Origin: Pseudarthrobacter enclensis
GTDB taxonomy: Bacteria > Actinomycetota > Actinomycetes > Actinomycetales > Micrococcaceae
Direction of reading: 5' to 3'
Assembly (NCBI RefSeq): GCF_001457025.1
Contig: NZ_KQ758601.1
Coordinates: 310,001 to 374,000 of the forward strand
DNA: 64,000 bases
Shown piece after piece: positions 1-8,197 of the stretch (its first letter is position 1; every line of letters begins with the position of its first letter). A program made the position numbers and the translations under genes. The notes beneath the pieces were generated by a model. It was not told the origin of the DNA and did no database searches. It saw only the letters and a list, made by a program, of their open reading frames with translations.

Positions 1-30
1 TCCACGCCATGACACCCACCCTTCTTTTGC

Positions 31-47
31 ACTTATTATTCATAAGT
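31..47. promoter_or_regulatory. Palindromic operator candidate in the ROK promoter
   Basis: Six-base arms ACTTAT and ATAAGT are separated by five bases. A good -10 (TATAGT, 63-68) lies 16 bp downstream, so the right arm overlaps the expected -35 position. This geometry suits repression, probably of the ROK gene by its own product. The right half (TCATAAGT) resembles the ACATAAGT sites found elsewhere in the island. No binding evidence exists. Confidence 0.5.
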
Positions 48-116
48 AGGAACTGATCTGGCTATAGTCGCAACCAATCACACCTTAGTGGCCTTTGGTA
101 TGGAAGAATCCTTACT

Positions 117-1373
117 ATGTCGACCGACTCAACACTCCGCTTTGGAGCCCAGACCGATGAAGTCACGAGCCTGCTGCGGATCGTCAACCTGGTGCGCACC
201 GGGGAAGCGACCACGCGCCCCGAGATCGGCCGCGTCACGGGACTGGGACGCGGCGTGGTCACGCAGCGGGTCGACCAGGCAATCCAGATGGGCTTCCTCG
301 GCGAGGGAGACTTCGGCGCCTCCTCCGGCGGACGCGCGCCCCGGACTCTGCGCTTCAGGGCCGAACAGGGCCACATCATTGTCTGTGCCCTCGGCGCCGC
401 GCACATCAGGGTGGGCGTCACCGCCCTGGACGGAGACATCCTCGGCCACACGCACCGCGCGTGGGACATCGCCAAGGGGCCGGCCAAGACCCTGGGCGCG
501 GCCATGGACATGGTCGATGAGCTGATGAAGGACTTCCCCAAACTCCCGGTGTGGAGCGTAGTGGTGGGCCTGCCCGGGCCGGTGGACTTTGCCACCGGCC
601 AGCCCGTGGCCCCGCCCATCATGCCGGGTTGGAACGGCGCCGATGTCCGGACCCCTTTCGAGGAGCGGTTCAACGCCCCGGTGTGGGTGGACAACGACGT
701 CAACCTGCTGGCCTTCGGAGAGCGCGCGCGGCGCCGTGAGGCCCTGGCCGACCTCATCTACTGCAAGATAGGGTCCGGCATCGGCGCGGGCCTGCTCTCC
801 CAGGGCCGGATCCACCGCGGTGCCAACGGGGCCGCGGGCGACATTGGCCACGTCCGGGTCCCCGACTCCCGGGAAACCTGCCGCTGCGGCAAGGTGGGTT
901 GCCTGGAGGCCGTGGCGGGCGGATGGGCCCTGGTGCGGGACGCCGGGCAGGCGATTGCCGGGGGTGCCGCGAGTTCGATGGAGGGCAGGGCCAACAAGGG
1001 TGCGCTGACACTGGAGGACATCACCACGGCGGCCGAGGGCGGCGACCCGCTGGCCATCAGCCTGGTGCAGAAAGCAGCCCGGGTGATGGGGGAGTCCATC
1101 GCCGCCCTGGTCAACATGTTCAACCCCGGGGTGATCGTCATCGGCGGTGCGATCGCCGCCGCGGGCGAGGTCTTCCTGGCCGAAGTGCGCCAGCGGGTCT
1201 ACGAACTCTCGCTTCCGCTCGCCACCCGCGACCTCACGATCGTCCTCTCCGTCAATGACGAGCGCGAGCCCCTCCGGGGCGGTGCCGAACTGGCCCGTGA
1301 GCAGCTCTTCGACATCACCTTCCCGCGCTGGTTCGCTGACGGCAGGCCCTCCCCCGAGCGCATCGCCGCCTGA
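117..1373 (+). CDS. ROK-family transcriptional regulator
   Basis: A 418-residue ROK protein with an N-terminal winged helix-turn-helix (about residues 15-65) followed by a sugar-kinase-like ROK domain. VDNDVN (191-196) matches the ROK sugar-binding region. GDIGH (241-245) followed by CRCGKVGC (255-262) forms the family's zinc site (one His, three Cys). Proteins with this layout (NagC, Mlc, XylR type) are sugar-responsive repressors. It stands alone at the edge of the glycoside island and reads towards the divergent alpha/beta pair, so it probably regulates the island. The HTH distinguishes it from a ROK sugar kinase. The ATG at 117 gives full length. Confidence 0.9.
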   Translation: MSTDSTLRFGAQTDEVTSLLRIVNLVRTGEATTRPEIGRVTGLGRGVVTQRVDQAIQMGFLGEGDFGASSGGRAPRTLRFRAEQGHIIVCALGAAHIRVGVTALDGDILGHTHRAWDIAKGPAKTLGAAMDMVDELMKDFPKLPVWSVVVGLPGPVDFATGQPVAPPIMPGWNGADVRTPFEERFNAPVWVDNDVNLLAFGERARRREALADLIYCKIGSGIGAGLLSQGRIHRGANGAAGDIGHVRVPDSRETCRCGKVGCLEAVAGGWALVRDAGQAIAGGAASSMEGRANKGALTLEDITTAAEGGDPLAISLVQKAARVMGESIAALVNMFNPGVIVIGGAIAAAGEVFLAEVRQRVYELSLPLATRDLTIVLSVNDEREPLRGGAELAREQLFDITFPRWFADGRPSPERIAA

Positions 1374-1399
1374 CCCCCGGAACCGCCGGCAGGCCACTC

Positions 1400-1819
1400 T
1401 CAGGCTACGTCGCGCGCTGCGCCGGCCGGGAGCAGCCCGCCGTCCAGCTCCACTTCGGCCTCCGCCACGAAGGGCAGGATCAGCGGCCGGCCGGGGCCGG
1501 CCTGGAGGTATGGCACCAGCAGCTCGAAGGAAACCCTGACCGCGTGCATTCCCGGATCCAGCCGGTGCGGGGCAGCCAGGACCAGCCGGTCCCGTACGAA
1601 CCACCAACCTGCTTCCCGTTCAAGCCCGGCAGCCGGGACGCGCCGGTGCCCCAGAACGACGTCCAGGCTCCCTGCCGGTACAGGCACTCCGGCGACCGTC
1701 GCCTCCAGTGACAACACGCTGGACAGCGGCATGGAACGGATCCAGGGAAGCGACAGCCGCAGCCGGAAACCGTCAGGGGCAGAGGTGAGCGCATCGCTGC
1801 GCAGGGCACCGGAAAGCAT
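1400..1819 (-). CDS. C-glycoside deglycosidase beta-subunit-like protein (beta0)
   Basis: A small protein of 139 residues that I assign to the DUF6379 / C-glycoside deglycosidase beta-subunit family. The sequence shows the family's early LPW-x-R motif (LPWIRSMPLSSV, against LPWYRSLWLSAV in beta2) and a late hydrophobic strand with PYLQ. ATG 1819 was chosen because a strong GGAGGAAATCA ribosome site precedes it; the frame stays open further upstream but has no such site. It is transcribed divergently from the alpha0 gene, and the 77-bp gap between them holds the shared operator region. In known enzymes the beta subunit packs against the TIM-barrel alpha subunit and helps form the active site. 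Similarity to the other beta copies is modest. Confidence 0.7.
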   Translation of the reverse strand: MLSGALRSDALTSAPDGFRLRLSLPWIRSMPLSSVLSLEATVAGVPVPAGSLDVVLGHRRVPAAGLEREAGWWFVRDRLVLAAPHRLDPGMHAVRVSFELLVPYLQAGPGRPLILPFVAEAEVELDGGLLPAGAARDVA

Positions 1820-1851
1820 TGATTTCCTCCATTGCCTGTCTTTATCATTAA

Positions 1852-1884
1852 TCAGACATAAGTCTGACACAAAGATGCATAAGC
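1852..1884. promoter_or_regulatory. Operator region between beta0 and alpha0
   Basis: TCAGAC-ATAA-GTCTGA (1852-1867) is a perfect inverted repeat. It contains ACATAAGT (1856-1863). A second related octamer, GCATAAGC (1877-1884), follows exactly 21 bp later on the same strand. The sites sit between two divergent start codons (1819 and 1897), where one regulator could control both genes. The same paired arrangement recurs near 15431 and 19502. Confidence 0.55.
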
Positions 1885-1896
1885 GGGAAGGTGCCC

Positions 1897-2886
1897 ATGG
1901 CTGCCTCACTACCCCAGGGCTGGACACTGTGCGCCAGCGCGTTCAACTGGGCTCCGGATATCATCGCGGCGCACCGGCCCGCCCCGGAGATCGTCACCGC
2001 CATCGTCGAGGAAGGCGTCGCGGATACGGTCGAGCTGGAACCGGGCCTGCTGTGGCGGTCCTTCCCGGAGCCCGATGGTGGCGAGGTGGACCGCTTCCGG
2101 AGCGGCCTGGCAGCGGCCGGAGGCCGGGTCAGCACGGTGGGCGTAAGCCTGGATGACTTCTCCTCCCCCACCCGGGCCCGTCCGCCCCAGGAGCGGCTGG
2201 ACTTCCTGGTTCCCCAGCTCCGTGCTGCCGCGCGGGTGGGAGCTTCCGGAGTCCGCCTCCCCATCGGCCAGGCGGGGCCGGACCTGCTCCGCCGCCTCCT
2301 GCCACTCCTGCACGAACTGGACCTGGTGCTGTACGAGGAGATCCAGGGCCAGCAGGCTCCTTCAACTCCCGCCACAGCTGCAGCGTTGGAGACTGTGGCA
2401 TCCATCGGTGACCCGCGACTCCGGATCCTGGTGGACATCAGCATGCTGATGCCGGCATTGCCGGTCAGCTACCTCGATGAGCTGTCCCGGGGCGGCATAC
2501 CGGCGGACCTGGTGGCGCGGCTGGCCACTGAGTGGCAAAGCCCGGAAACCCAGGATGCCGTGGCCTCGTTCCTGCGGTCAGGCAACGTGCCGCCACAGGT
2601 GCACACGCTGTACATGAACCTGCTCATCCGCTTTGGCCGCAGCCACGCACGGGACCTGCAGGACGTCCTTCCGCTGGTGGGCGCCTTCCACCTCAAGTTC
2701 TGGGATTTGGAGGACGACGGCGGCAGGATCTCCCGGCCGATCCGCGACCTGGGGCGTCTCCTCGGCAGCGAAGGCTTCACCGGTACGCTGACCAGCGAGT
2801 GGGGAGGACATGAGTGGCTCCGCGACGACCCCACCGCGATGACACGGCAGCACCTGGCCCTGGCCTCCCGGTCGCTGGCGTCGTAG
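1897..2886 (+). CDS. TIM-barrel alpha-subunit-like protein (alpha0), sugar isomerase/epimerase superfamily
   Basis: A 329-residue AP-endonuclease-2/xylose-isomerase-like TIM barrel. The four expected divalent-metal ligands are visible as E148 (YEEIQG), D180 (LVDIS), H265 (FHLKFWD) and E301 (SEWGGHEW). The HxKFxD and SEWxGH signatures are those of the alpha subunits elsewhere in this island, which points to the deglycosidase alpha family. It is more divergent than alpha2: HVH is replaced by AFH. ATG 1897 fits the GGAAGG ribosome site; the in-frame GTG at 1891 lies too close to it. Its natural partner is beta0, encoded divergently. Substrate unknown. Confidence 0.75.
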   Translation: MAASLPQGWTLCASAFNWAPDIIAAHRPAPEIVTAIVEEGVADTVELEPGLLWRSFPEPDGGEVDRFRSGLAAAGGRVSTVGVSLDDFSSPTRARPPQERLDFLVPQLRAAARVGASGVRLPIGQAGPDLLRRLLPLLHELDLVLYEEIQGQQAPSTPATAAALETVASIGDPRLRILVDISMLMPALPVSYLDELSRGGIPADLVARLATEWQSPETQDAVASFLRSGNVPPQVHTLYMNLLIRFGRSHARDLQDVLPLVGAFHLKFWDLEDDGGRISRPIRDLGRLLGSEGFTGTLTSEWGGHEWLRDDPTAMTRQHLALASRSLAS

Positions 2887-2899
2887 GCGATGCGTCGCA

Positions 2900-2923
2900 G
2901 GCGCCGGCATCCCTGCCGGCGCC
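2900..2923. terminator. Hairpin between convergent alpha0 and SDR genes
   Basis: Ten-base perfect arms GGCGCCGGCA / TGCCGGCGCC with a TCCC loop lie in the 63-bp gap between two convergent genes. No U-run follows, so this is a stable hairpin that could act as a bidirectional terminator. Confidence 0.6.
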
Positions 2924-2949
2924 GTCACCGGCTTGGGGCCGCGAAGCGG

Positions 2950-3732
2950 TCAGCCCGGCAGCACTGCCGACCACCCGCCGTCGATCATGAGGTTTGCGCC
3001 AGTGACGTAGGAGGCCTCGTCGGAGGCGAGGAAGAGGGCGCAGGCGGCCACCTCCTCCGGCGTACCGATGCGGCCCAGCGGGATGGCCGACGCGATGCTG
3101 TTCATGGGATGGTCCGGCGCCAGGAGGTCCTTATCGGTGGCCTCGGTGCGGATCATTCCCGGGCTGACGGCGTTGGCGCGGATGTTGTGGGGTGCGCCTT
3201 CAGCTGCCAGCTGCCTGGTCATGGCCACCACGGCCCCCTTGGTGGCGGTGTGGGCCAGGCGGCCGTTGGTCACGGAGCCGGTCACGCCGGCGGTGGACCC
3301 CACCAGGACCACGGCCGCTCCCCCGGCGGCCTTGAGCTGGCCCCAGAAGTGCCGGACCGGAAGGAAGACGACGTCCATCTCATGGGCGACGTTCCACTGC
3401 CAGTCCTCATGGCTGATGCTGTCCACCGGCGCGAAGCGCGTGGCCGCGGCGTTGGCGTAAAGGATGTGGACCTGGCCGTGGTCCCGGGAAACGTTGCTTG
3501 CCCGGGCGGCAACGGCCGCGTCATCCGTCAGGTCCACGCGGCTGGAGAAGGCCTCTCCGCCGGCCTGCCGCACCAGGCCCACGGTGGCGGCAGCGCCGCC
3601 GTCGTTCATGTCGCAGCCAACAATGACCGCGCCCTCCGCCGCAAACAGCAAAGCGGCCGCGCGGCCCTGGCCGCTGGCGATGCCGGTGATGACGGCAGTC
3701 TTGCCTTCCAGCCTGGGTCTGCGCGGCCGCAT
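2950..3732 (-). CDS. SDR-family oxidoreductase with HxxxK in place of YxxxK
   Basis: A 260-residue classical short-chain dehydrogenase. TGIASGQG (16-23) is the glycine-rich cofactor loop; ANAA, the catalytic-region Ser146 (VGSTAG) and the SPGMIRT loop are present. The catalytic Tyr of YxxxK is replaced by His: LAHTATKGA, H161 and K165. Family members normally oxidise or reduce sugars and alcohols with NAD(P). The substitution could alter or abolish that chemistry. ATG 3732 is chosen because AGGAG lies 5 nt upstream; a GTG six bases earlier overlaps that site. It is the last gene of the long minus-strand series, 8 nt after the isomerase gene. A role on the keto-sugar product is inferred. Confidence 0.8.
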   Translation of the reverse strand: MRPRRPRLEGKTAVITGIASGQGRAAALLFAAEGAVIVGCDMNDGGAAATVGLVRQAGGEAFSSRVDLTDDAAVAARASNVSRDHGQVHILYANAAATRFAPVDSISHEDWQWNVAHEMDVVFLPVRHFWGQLKAAGGAAVVLVGSTAGVTGSVTNGRLAHTATKGAVVAMTRQLAAEGAPHNIRANAVSPGMIRTEATDKDLLAPDHPMNSIASAIPLGRIGTPEEVAACALFLASDEASYVTGANLMIDGGWSAVLPG

Positions 3733-3740
3733 AGCCACTC

Positions 3741-4745
3741 CTATTTGGTGCTGAAAGCGGCATCAAAAGCCGCGGCAGACGGTTCGTAGCCGGACAGCCT
3801 GCGGACGAAAGCGAGCGCCTCGGGGGCACCATCCAGCCGGTCCATGCCGGCGTCCTCCCACTCGACGGACAACGGCCCGCGGTAGCCGATGGAGTTCAGC
3901 ATCCGGAACGCGTCCTCCCACGGAACGTCACCGTGGCCGGTGGAGATGAAGTCCCAGCCGCGGCGTGGGTCCGCCCAGGCCAGGTGCGAGGAGAGCCGGC
4001 CGTTCCGGCCGTTGGCCAGGCGCTTCTTCGTGTCCTTGCAGTGCACGTGGTAGATGCGGTCCTGGAAGTCCCAGAGGAACCCCACGGGGTCGATGTCCTG
4101 CCAGACCATGTGGGACGGGTCCCAGTTCAGCCCGAAGGCCTTCCGGTGGCCGATCGCTTCCAGGGCGCGCTGCGTGGTCCAGTAGTCGTAGGCGATTTCG
4201 GACGGGTGCACCTCGTGGGCGAACCTGACCCCCTCTTCGTCGAAGACGTCCAGGATGGGGTTCCAGCGGTCGGCGAAGTCCTTGTAGCCGGCGTCCACCA
4301 TCGCCTCGGACGCGGGCGGGAACATGGCCACGTACTTCCAGATGGAGGAACCGGTGAAGCCGGTGACGGTCTTGACGCCGAGTTTCGCGGCGAGCCGGGC
4401 GGTGTCCTTCATCTCCTCGGCAGCGCGCCGGCGTACGCCCTCGGGGTCGCCGTCGCCCCACACAGAATCCGGCAGGATGCCGCGGTGCCGTTCGTCGATC
4501 GGGTCGTCACAGACGGCCTGGCCTTTGAGGTGGTTGGAGATGGTCCACACCTTCAGGCCATGGCGCTCCAGGATGTCCAGCCTGCCCTGCACGTAGGCGT
4601 CGTCGTTCCACCGTGTTGGGTCCAGGTGGTCGCCCCAGCAGGCGATCTCAAGGCCGTCGTATCCCCACTCGCCCGCGAGCCGTGCCACTTCCTCGAAGGG
4701 AAGGTCGGCCCACTGGCCAGTGAAGAGGGTGATGGGTCGTGGCAT
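3741..4745 (-). CDS. Sugar phosphate isomerase/epimerase (TIM barrel)
   Basis: A 334-residue AP-endonuclease-2 superfamily protein. Predicted metal ligands are E178 (HEVHPSE), D209 (LNWDPSH), H235 (HVHCKD) and E295 (VEWED). The HxHxKD and WDPSH motifs fit sugar isomerase/epimerase-type proteins of catabolic clusters rather than the alpha subunits, which carry HVHxKF and SSEW/YEG. A beta subunit is not expected. ATG 4745 follows AAAGGA with 7-nt spacing. It sits 13 nt after the Gfo/Idh gene and 8 nt before the SDR gene, so it probably acts on the oxidised sugar released upstream in the pathway. Exact reaction unknown. Confidence 0.85.
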   Translation of the reverse strand: MPRPITLFTGQWADLPFEEVARLAGEWGYDGLEIACWGDHLDPTRWNDDAYVQGRLDILERHGLKVWTISNHLKGQAVCDDPIDERHRGILPDSVWGDGDPEGVRRRAAEEMKDTARLAAKLGVKTVTGFTGSSIWKYVAMFPPASEAMVDAGYKDFADRWNPILDVFDEEGVRFAHEVHPSEIAYDYWTTQRALEAIGHRKAFGLNWDPSHMVWQDIDPVGFLWDFQDRIYHVHCKDTKKRLANGRNGRLSSHLAWADPRRGWDFISTGHGDVPWEDAFRMLNSIGYRGPLSVEWEDAGMDRLDGAPEALAFVRRLSGYEPSAAAFDAAFSTK

Positions 4746-4758
4746 GATTTGTCCTTTC

Positions 4759-5946
4759 CTAGCCGGCCTGGACCGGCACATCGACGGCGACCGGCGCCCA
4801 GGCGGAGTCATTCGCGGAACTGCGTTCGACCGCCTCGAGCACCCGCTGCACGCGCAGCCCGTCCGCGAAGGTGGGGTGCGGGTCGTTGCCCTGCACAATG
4901 CCTTCAACGAGGTCCTTGACCTGGTGCGAGAACCCGTGCTCGTAGCCGAGCATATGGCCGGCGGGCCACCATGCCGCGACGTAGGGATGTTGGGGCTCGG
5001 TGGCCAGGATCTTCCGGAACCCCTGCCGGTCGGCGGGGGCGGTACGGTCGTAGAAGTGGACGCTGTTGAGGTCTTCCAGGTCGAAGGCGAGGGCGCCCTT
5101 GTCCCCTGACACCTCGATGGCGAGCGCGTTCTTCCGGCCGGTGGCGAAGCGTGAGGCTTCAAAGGAGCCCAGGGCGCCGGATTCGAAGCGGCCGGTGAAG
5201 ATGGCGATATCGTCCACCGTCACCTGGCCGTAGCCCGTTGCCGCGGTGCCTGACAGGCCGCTTCCCGAGCCTTGGAGCGGGCGTTCCTTCACGATGGTGT
5301 CGACGACGCCGGAGACCTTGGCCAGGTTCTGGCCGGTGACGAACTGGGCGAGGTCGATGGCGTGGGCGCCGATGTCGCCGAGCGCGCCGGAGCCGGCGTG
5401 TTCCTTCTGGAGGCGCCAAGCCAGGGGCATGTCCGGGTCCACCAGCCAGTCCTGGCGATAGGAGGCGCGCACCTGGTTGATGGTGCCCACGGCCCCCTCG
5501 GCAATGAGGTTCCGCATGAACGTGACCGCGGGGACCCTGCGGTAGGTGAAGCCCACCATGGCCCGGATTCCGCGGGCGGCGGCCCGTTCCGCGGCTGCGG
5601 CCATGGCTTCAGCCTCTTCCACGGTGTTGGCCAGCGGCTTTTCGCACAGCACATGCTTTCCGGCCTCCAGGGCCGCGATGGCGATTTCGGCGTGGGAGTC
5701 GCCTGGCGTGACGATGTCGACGACGTCGATGTCGTCACGTGCCACCACCTTCCGCCAGTCGGTGGCCGACTCGGCCCAACCCCATTTGCGCGCCGCCTGG
5801 TCCACGGCTGCGGCGTTGCGTCCCACCAGGACGGCCATCTCCGGTTCGGCGGGAAGATCGAACACGCGGTGCGCAGTCCGCCAGCCCTGCGAATGGGCGG
5901 CTCCCATGAACCCGTAGCCAATCATGGCCACCCGGAGGCTGGTCAT
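4759..5946 (-). CDS. Gfo/Idh/MocA-family NAD(P)-dependent dehydrogenase
   Basis: A 395-residue protein with an N-terminal Rossmann fold (GYGFMG, 10-15), the family signature CEKPLA (E102, K103, P104) and the C-terminal-domain motif [12 protein letters not shown] (D191, H195) that carries catalytic residues. Family relatives oxidise sugars, often at C3; examples are levoglucosan dehydrogenase and DgpA of the puerarin pathway. Its start overlaps the end of the beta2 gene by 4 nt (ATGA), showing tight coupling. Within this operon it is a candidate for C3 oxidation of the glycoside, or for reduction of the 3-keto sugar after cleavage. Substrate and direction are inference. Confidence 0.88.
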   Translation of the reverse strand: MTSLRVAMIGYGFMGAAHSQGWRTAHRVFDLPAEPEMAVLVGRNAAAVDQAARKWGWAESATDWRKVVARDDIDVVDIVTPGDSHAEIAIAALEAGKHVLCEKPLANTVEEAEAMAAAAERAAARGIRAMVGFTYRRVPAVTFMRNLIAEGAVGTINQVRASYRQDWLVDPDMPLAWRLQKEHAGSGALGDIGAHAIDLAQFVTGQNLAKVSGVVDTIVKERPLQGSGSGLSGTAATGYGQVTVDDIAIFTGRFESGALGSFEASRFATGRKNALAIEVSGDKGALAFDLEDLNSVHFYDRTAPADRQGFRKILATEPQHPYVAAWWPAGHMLGYEHGFSHQVKDLVEGIVQGNDPHPTFADGLRVQRVLEAVERSSANDSAWAPVAVDVPVQAG

Positions 5947-6341
5947 GCGAGCACTACCTTGCGGTCAACGGCCACCCGGTTGCCCACGTAGCGCATGGGG
6001 GCGATCTGCATGTACAGCAGGCGCAGGGTCAGGACCACCTCGACGTCGATCTCCTCGCCGGCGTCGGGGACGCGGTCCAGCGGGATGATGACCTCCGGCT
6101 TGTCGGCGACGAACCAGAGGGTCTCCCACTGGTCCGGCAGCTCGGCAATGGAGTAAGACCGGCCCTGCAGTTCGAAGCGGAGGGCTTCTTTGGAGATGTC
6201 CACACCGTTGACCCTGGCCGCGACGTCGTCGACGGCGGAGAGCCACAGGCTGCGGTACCAGGGCAGCTGCACTGCCACGGCGATGCCCTCGGGGTGCCTG
6301 CGCACGTCGGTGTCCTGGAAGAGGGAGTTGTGGGTTGCCAT
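5943..6341 (-). CDS. C-glycoside deglycosidase beta-subunit-like protein (beta2)
   Basis: A 132-residue protein of the DUF6379/CGD-beta type with RRHPEG, LPWYRSLWLSAV, YSIAELP, ETLWF and LLYMQIAP. These motifs reappear in the N-terminal half of the fused protein at 16622-18100, which shows that half is a beta domain. In characterised enzymes the beta subunit is a small beta-rich partner of the TIM-barrel subunit. Here beta2 is separated from its best matching alpha gene (alpha2) by the NTF2-like gene. It overlaps the downstream Gfo/Idh gene by 4 nt. A ribosome site (AAGGAAAA) precedes ATG 6341. Confidence 0.82.
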   Translation of the reverse strand: MATHNSLFQDTDVRRHPEGIAVAVQLPWYRSLWLSAVDDVAARVNGVDISKEALRFELQGRSYSIAELPDQWETLWFVADKPEVIIPLDRVPDAGEEIDVEVVLTLRLLYMQIAPMRYVGNRVAVDRKVVLA

Positions 6342-6350
6342 GGGTTTTCC

Positions 6351-7142
6351 TTACTTGAAGGTGTCGGTAAACGTGTCGTGGGGAGTGGGCGGCGGCGGGT
6401 CCAGCACCTGCCGCGAGGTGGGGCTGTAGGGGTGGTACTCCTGCGGAACCGGTTCGTCGGCGGGCGGCATGAAGACTGGCTTGCCGTCGTCGCCGAAGTA
6501 CATGAGGTCCAGGGCGAAGGCGTGCTGGTTCTTCTCCGCGAAGCTGATCCAGTTCTCCTCGAACGGGGCCCGCAGGAGCTCGTAGCAGCGGAACTTCCAG
6601 ATCTTCCATTCACCGTCCTGGCGGAGGAAGTCCACGGCGTACTTGCACCAGACCCAGTGGGCCCAGACCTTTTTGCCCTGCACTTCGCCGGGCGAGTACA
6701 TGTAGTCCGGGCTGCCCTTGGCCACTTCCGGGTCCGTAAGGCCGGACTCGTTGCCGGCCATGATCCAGACGCCCTTGGCGGTCTTGCCGTCGGCGGCCAC
6801 CTCGATGACGGGAGTGGTGGTGTAATGCAGGATCAGCTTGCCCTCCGGGCGCGGACGGCCCTGGTGATAGCGGATGACGCTGTCATAATCCGTGTACTGG
6901 CCTGCGTTGGTGTAGCGGGCACGGATGCCGGGAGTGCCCGGTTTCACCCAGAGCGGGATGATCTGTTCGTCCTCGAAGGCGTTGTGGAGGTACATGTAGC
7001 GGTTGAACAGGTTCTCGATGTCGCCCCGGTCACTGGCCTTGCGGGCCAGCTTCAGCGCTTCGGCGAGTTCCGCGCGGAGGCGGTCCAGCTCGGCGGCGAG
7101 CCCGGTTGATGTTTCGACGGCGGCAGTTTCGGCTGCAGTCAT
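6351..7142 (-). CDS. NTF2/SnoaL-like protein
   Basis: A 263-residue protein. Residues 13-38 are helical and rich in Ala, Leu, Arg and Glu, possibly a coiled coil. They precede an NTF2-like region recognisable by DIENLFNRYMYLHN, the HYTTTPVIEVAADGKTAKG strand pair, and DGEWKIWKFRCYE near residue 187. Proteins of this type act as small-molecule isomerases, lyases or binding folds. The Pro-rich C-terminus (DPPPPTPHD) may be disordered. Gaps to alpha2 (8 nt) and beta2 (9 nt) place it firmly inside the operon. I cannot assign catalytic residues; it could process the aglycone or an enol-sugar intermediate. That role is inference. Confidence 0.72.
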   Translation of the reverse strand: MTAAETAAVETSTGLAAELDRLRAELAEALKLARKASDRGDIENLFNRYMYLHNAFEDEQIIPLWVKPGTPGIRARYTNAGQYTDYDSVIRYHQGRPRPEGKLILHYTTTPVIEVAADGKTAKGVWIMAGNESGLTDPEVAKGSPDYMYSPGEVQGKKVWAHWVWCKYAVDFLRQDGEWKIWKFRCYELLRAPFEENWISFAEKNQHAFALDLMYFGDDGKPVFMPPADEPVPQEYHPYSPTSRQVLDPPPPTPHDTFTDTFK

Positions 7143-7150
7143 GGCTCCCC

Positions 7151-8176
7151 TTAGGCCGGGACGACGGCGTCTTCGATGGCCTGGCGCATCAGCGTGTGCT
7201 GCTTCTTCACCAGGTCGATCGGGTCGGATTCACCGAGGTCAGCAAAGGCGTGGCCTTCCCATTCGCTGGAAAGGAAGCCCTGGTAGCCGCCCTTGACGAA
7301 CTGGCGCACAATCCGCGGGATGTCCATGGCGGGCTCGTTGCCCTCGGCGTCGATGTCATAGAACTTGGCGTGCACGTGGAACATCTGCGGCATGATGTCC
7401 AGCCATTCCTCTGGCGGGACCAGGCCGTGCATGTTGAACGCGAGGCGGGTGAACGGGCCCAGCCGGGCGGGGTCGAAGTTGTTCTCCCGGAGGTAGTCCT
7501 CGAACTCCTGGTTGCGTTCCTGCATGGGCAGGGGCTTGCGCCAGATGTCCTGCATGACGGCGAAGTGTTCCTCCGGCAGGCCCATCTGCGTCAGGGTGCG
7601 GAAGAGGGTGGGCGAGAGGCTGTGCATGGTGGAGCTGAAGTCGGCGGTGAAGCCGAGCCGGTCACTGCCGAGCTCCTCGTACATTTCGCGGATCTGGAGG
7701 ATCTTGGGATCGTTGGGTCCCTGCGGGGCATGGATTTCGTAGCCGAGCTTCTGGTCGTACTTCTCGGCCAGGGGCAGCAGGCGGCGCAGCAGCTCCTTGC
7801 CTGCGGAGCGGATGACGATCTTGTTGAAGCCCAGGGTATTGGCGGTCTTCAGCTGCCGGGCGAAGAAGTCGTATTCCTCGTCGGGGGTCATGTCCCGGTC
7901 CTTGCGGCGGCCCATGTCCAGGTTGGTGCCCACGGCGCTGGGGGTGAGGCCGTAACGGTCCATGCTGTCGCGCCAGAGCTTCACGAAGTCGTTGTCGACA
8001 TCAGGGTAGGTGCGCAGCATCTGCGCGATGTTGAATTCGACGCCGGGGCCGAGGCCTTCGTCTGCGACCGCCTTGATCAGCGTCTCGGGTGTGTAGAGCC
8101 CGGCGGCGAACTCGGAGGTGAGTGAATAGAGCGTGATGCCCAGATCGATGCCCGAGCCGGCGATTCCTTCTGACAT
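7151..8176 (-). CDS. C-glycoside deglycosidase alpha-subunit-like TIM barrel (alpha2)
   Basis: A 341-residue sugar isomerase/epimerase-superfamily protein. Metal ligands are E147 (YEIHAP), D179 (FTADFSS), H269 (HVHAKFYD) and E305 (SSEWEGHAF). The protein is longer than ordinary isomerases (about 270 residues), as are CGD alpha subunits. It is clearly the closest relative of the alpha half of the 16622-18100 fusion: NLDMGRR-x-DRDMTPDEEY, RRLLPLAE and FDPARLG are shared. It lies between alpha1 and the NTF2-like gene. The expected partner is beta2. The ribosome site GGAAAGGA is about 11 nt from ATG 8176, somewhat long. The aglycone acted on is unknown. Confidence 0.83.
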   Translation of the reverse strand: MSEGIAGSGIDLGITLYSLTSEFAAGLYTPETLIKAVADEGLGPGVEFNIAQMLRTYPDVDNDFVKLWRDSMDRYGLTPSAVGTNLDMGRRKDRDMTPDEEYDFFARQLKTANTLGFNKIVIRSAGKELLRRLLPLAEKYDQKLGYEIHAPQGPNDPKILQIREMYEELGSDRLGFTADFSSTMHSLSPTLFRTLTQMGLPEEHFAVMQDIWRKPLPMQERNQEFEDYLRENNFDPARLGPFTRLAFNMHGLVPPEEWLDIMPQMFHVHAKFYDIDAEGNEPAMDIPRIVRQFVKGGYQGFLSSEWEGHAFADLGESDPIDLVKKQHTLMRQAIEDAVVPA

Positions 8177-8197
8177 GTCTTCGGGTTTCCTTTCCTG

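Noticed and set aside
129..1607. Long minus-strand open frame across the ROK gene.
   Set aside because: It is antisense to a clear ROK protein, Arg/Gly/Pro-rich, and has no domain pattern; a typical high-GC shadow.
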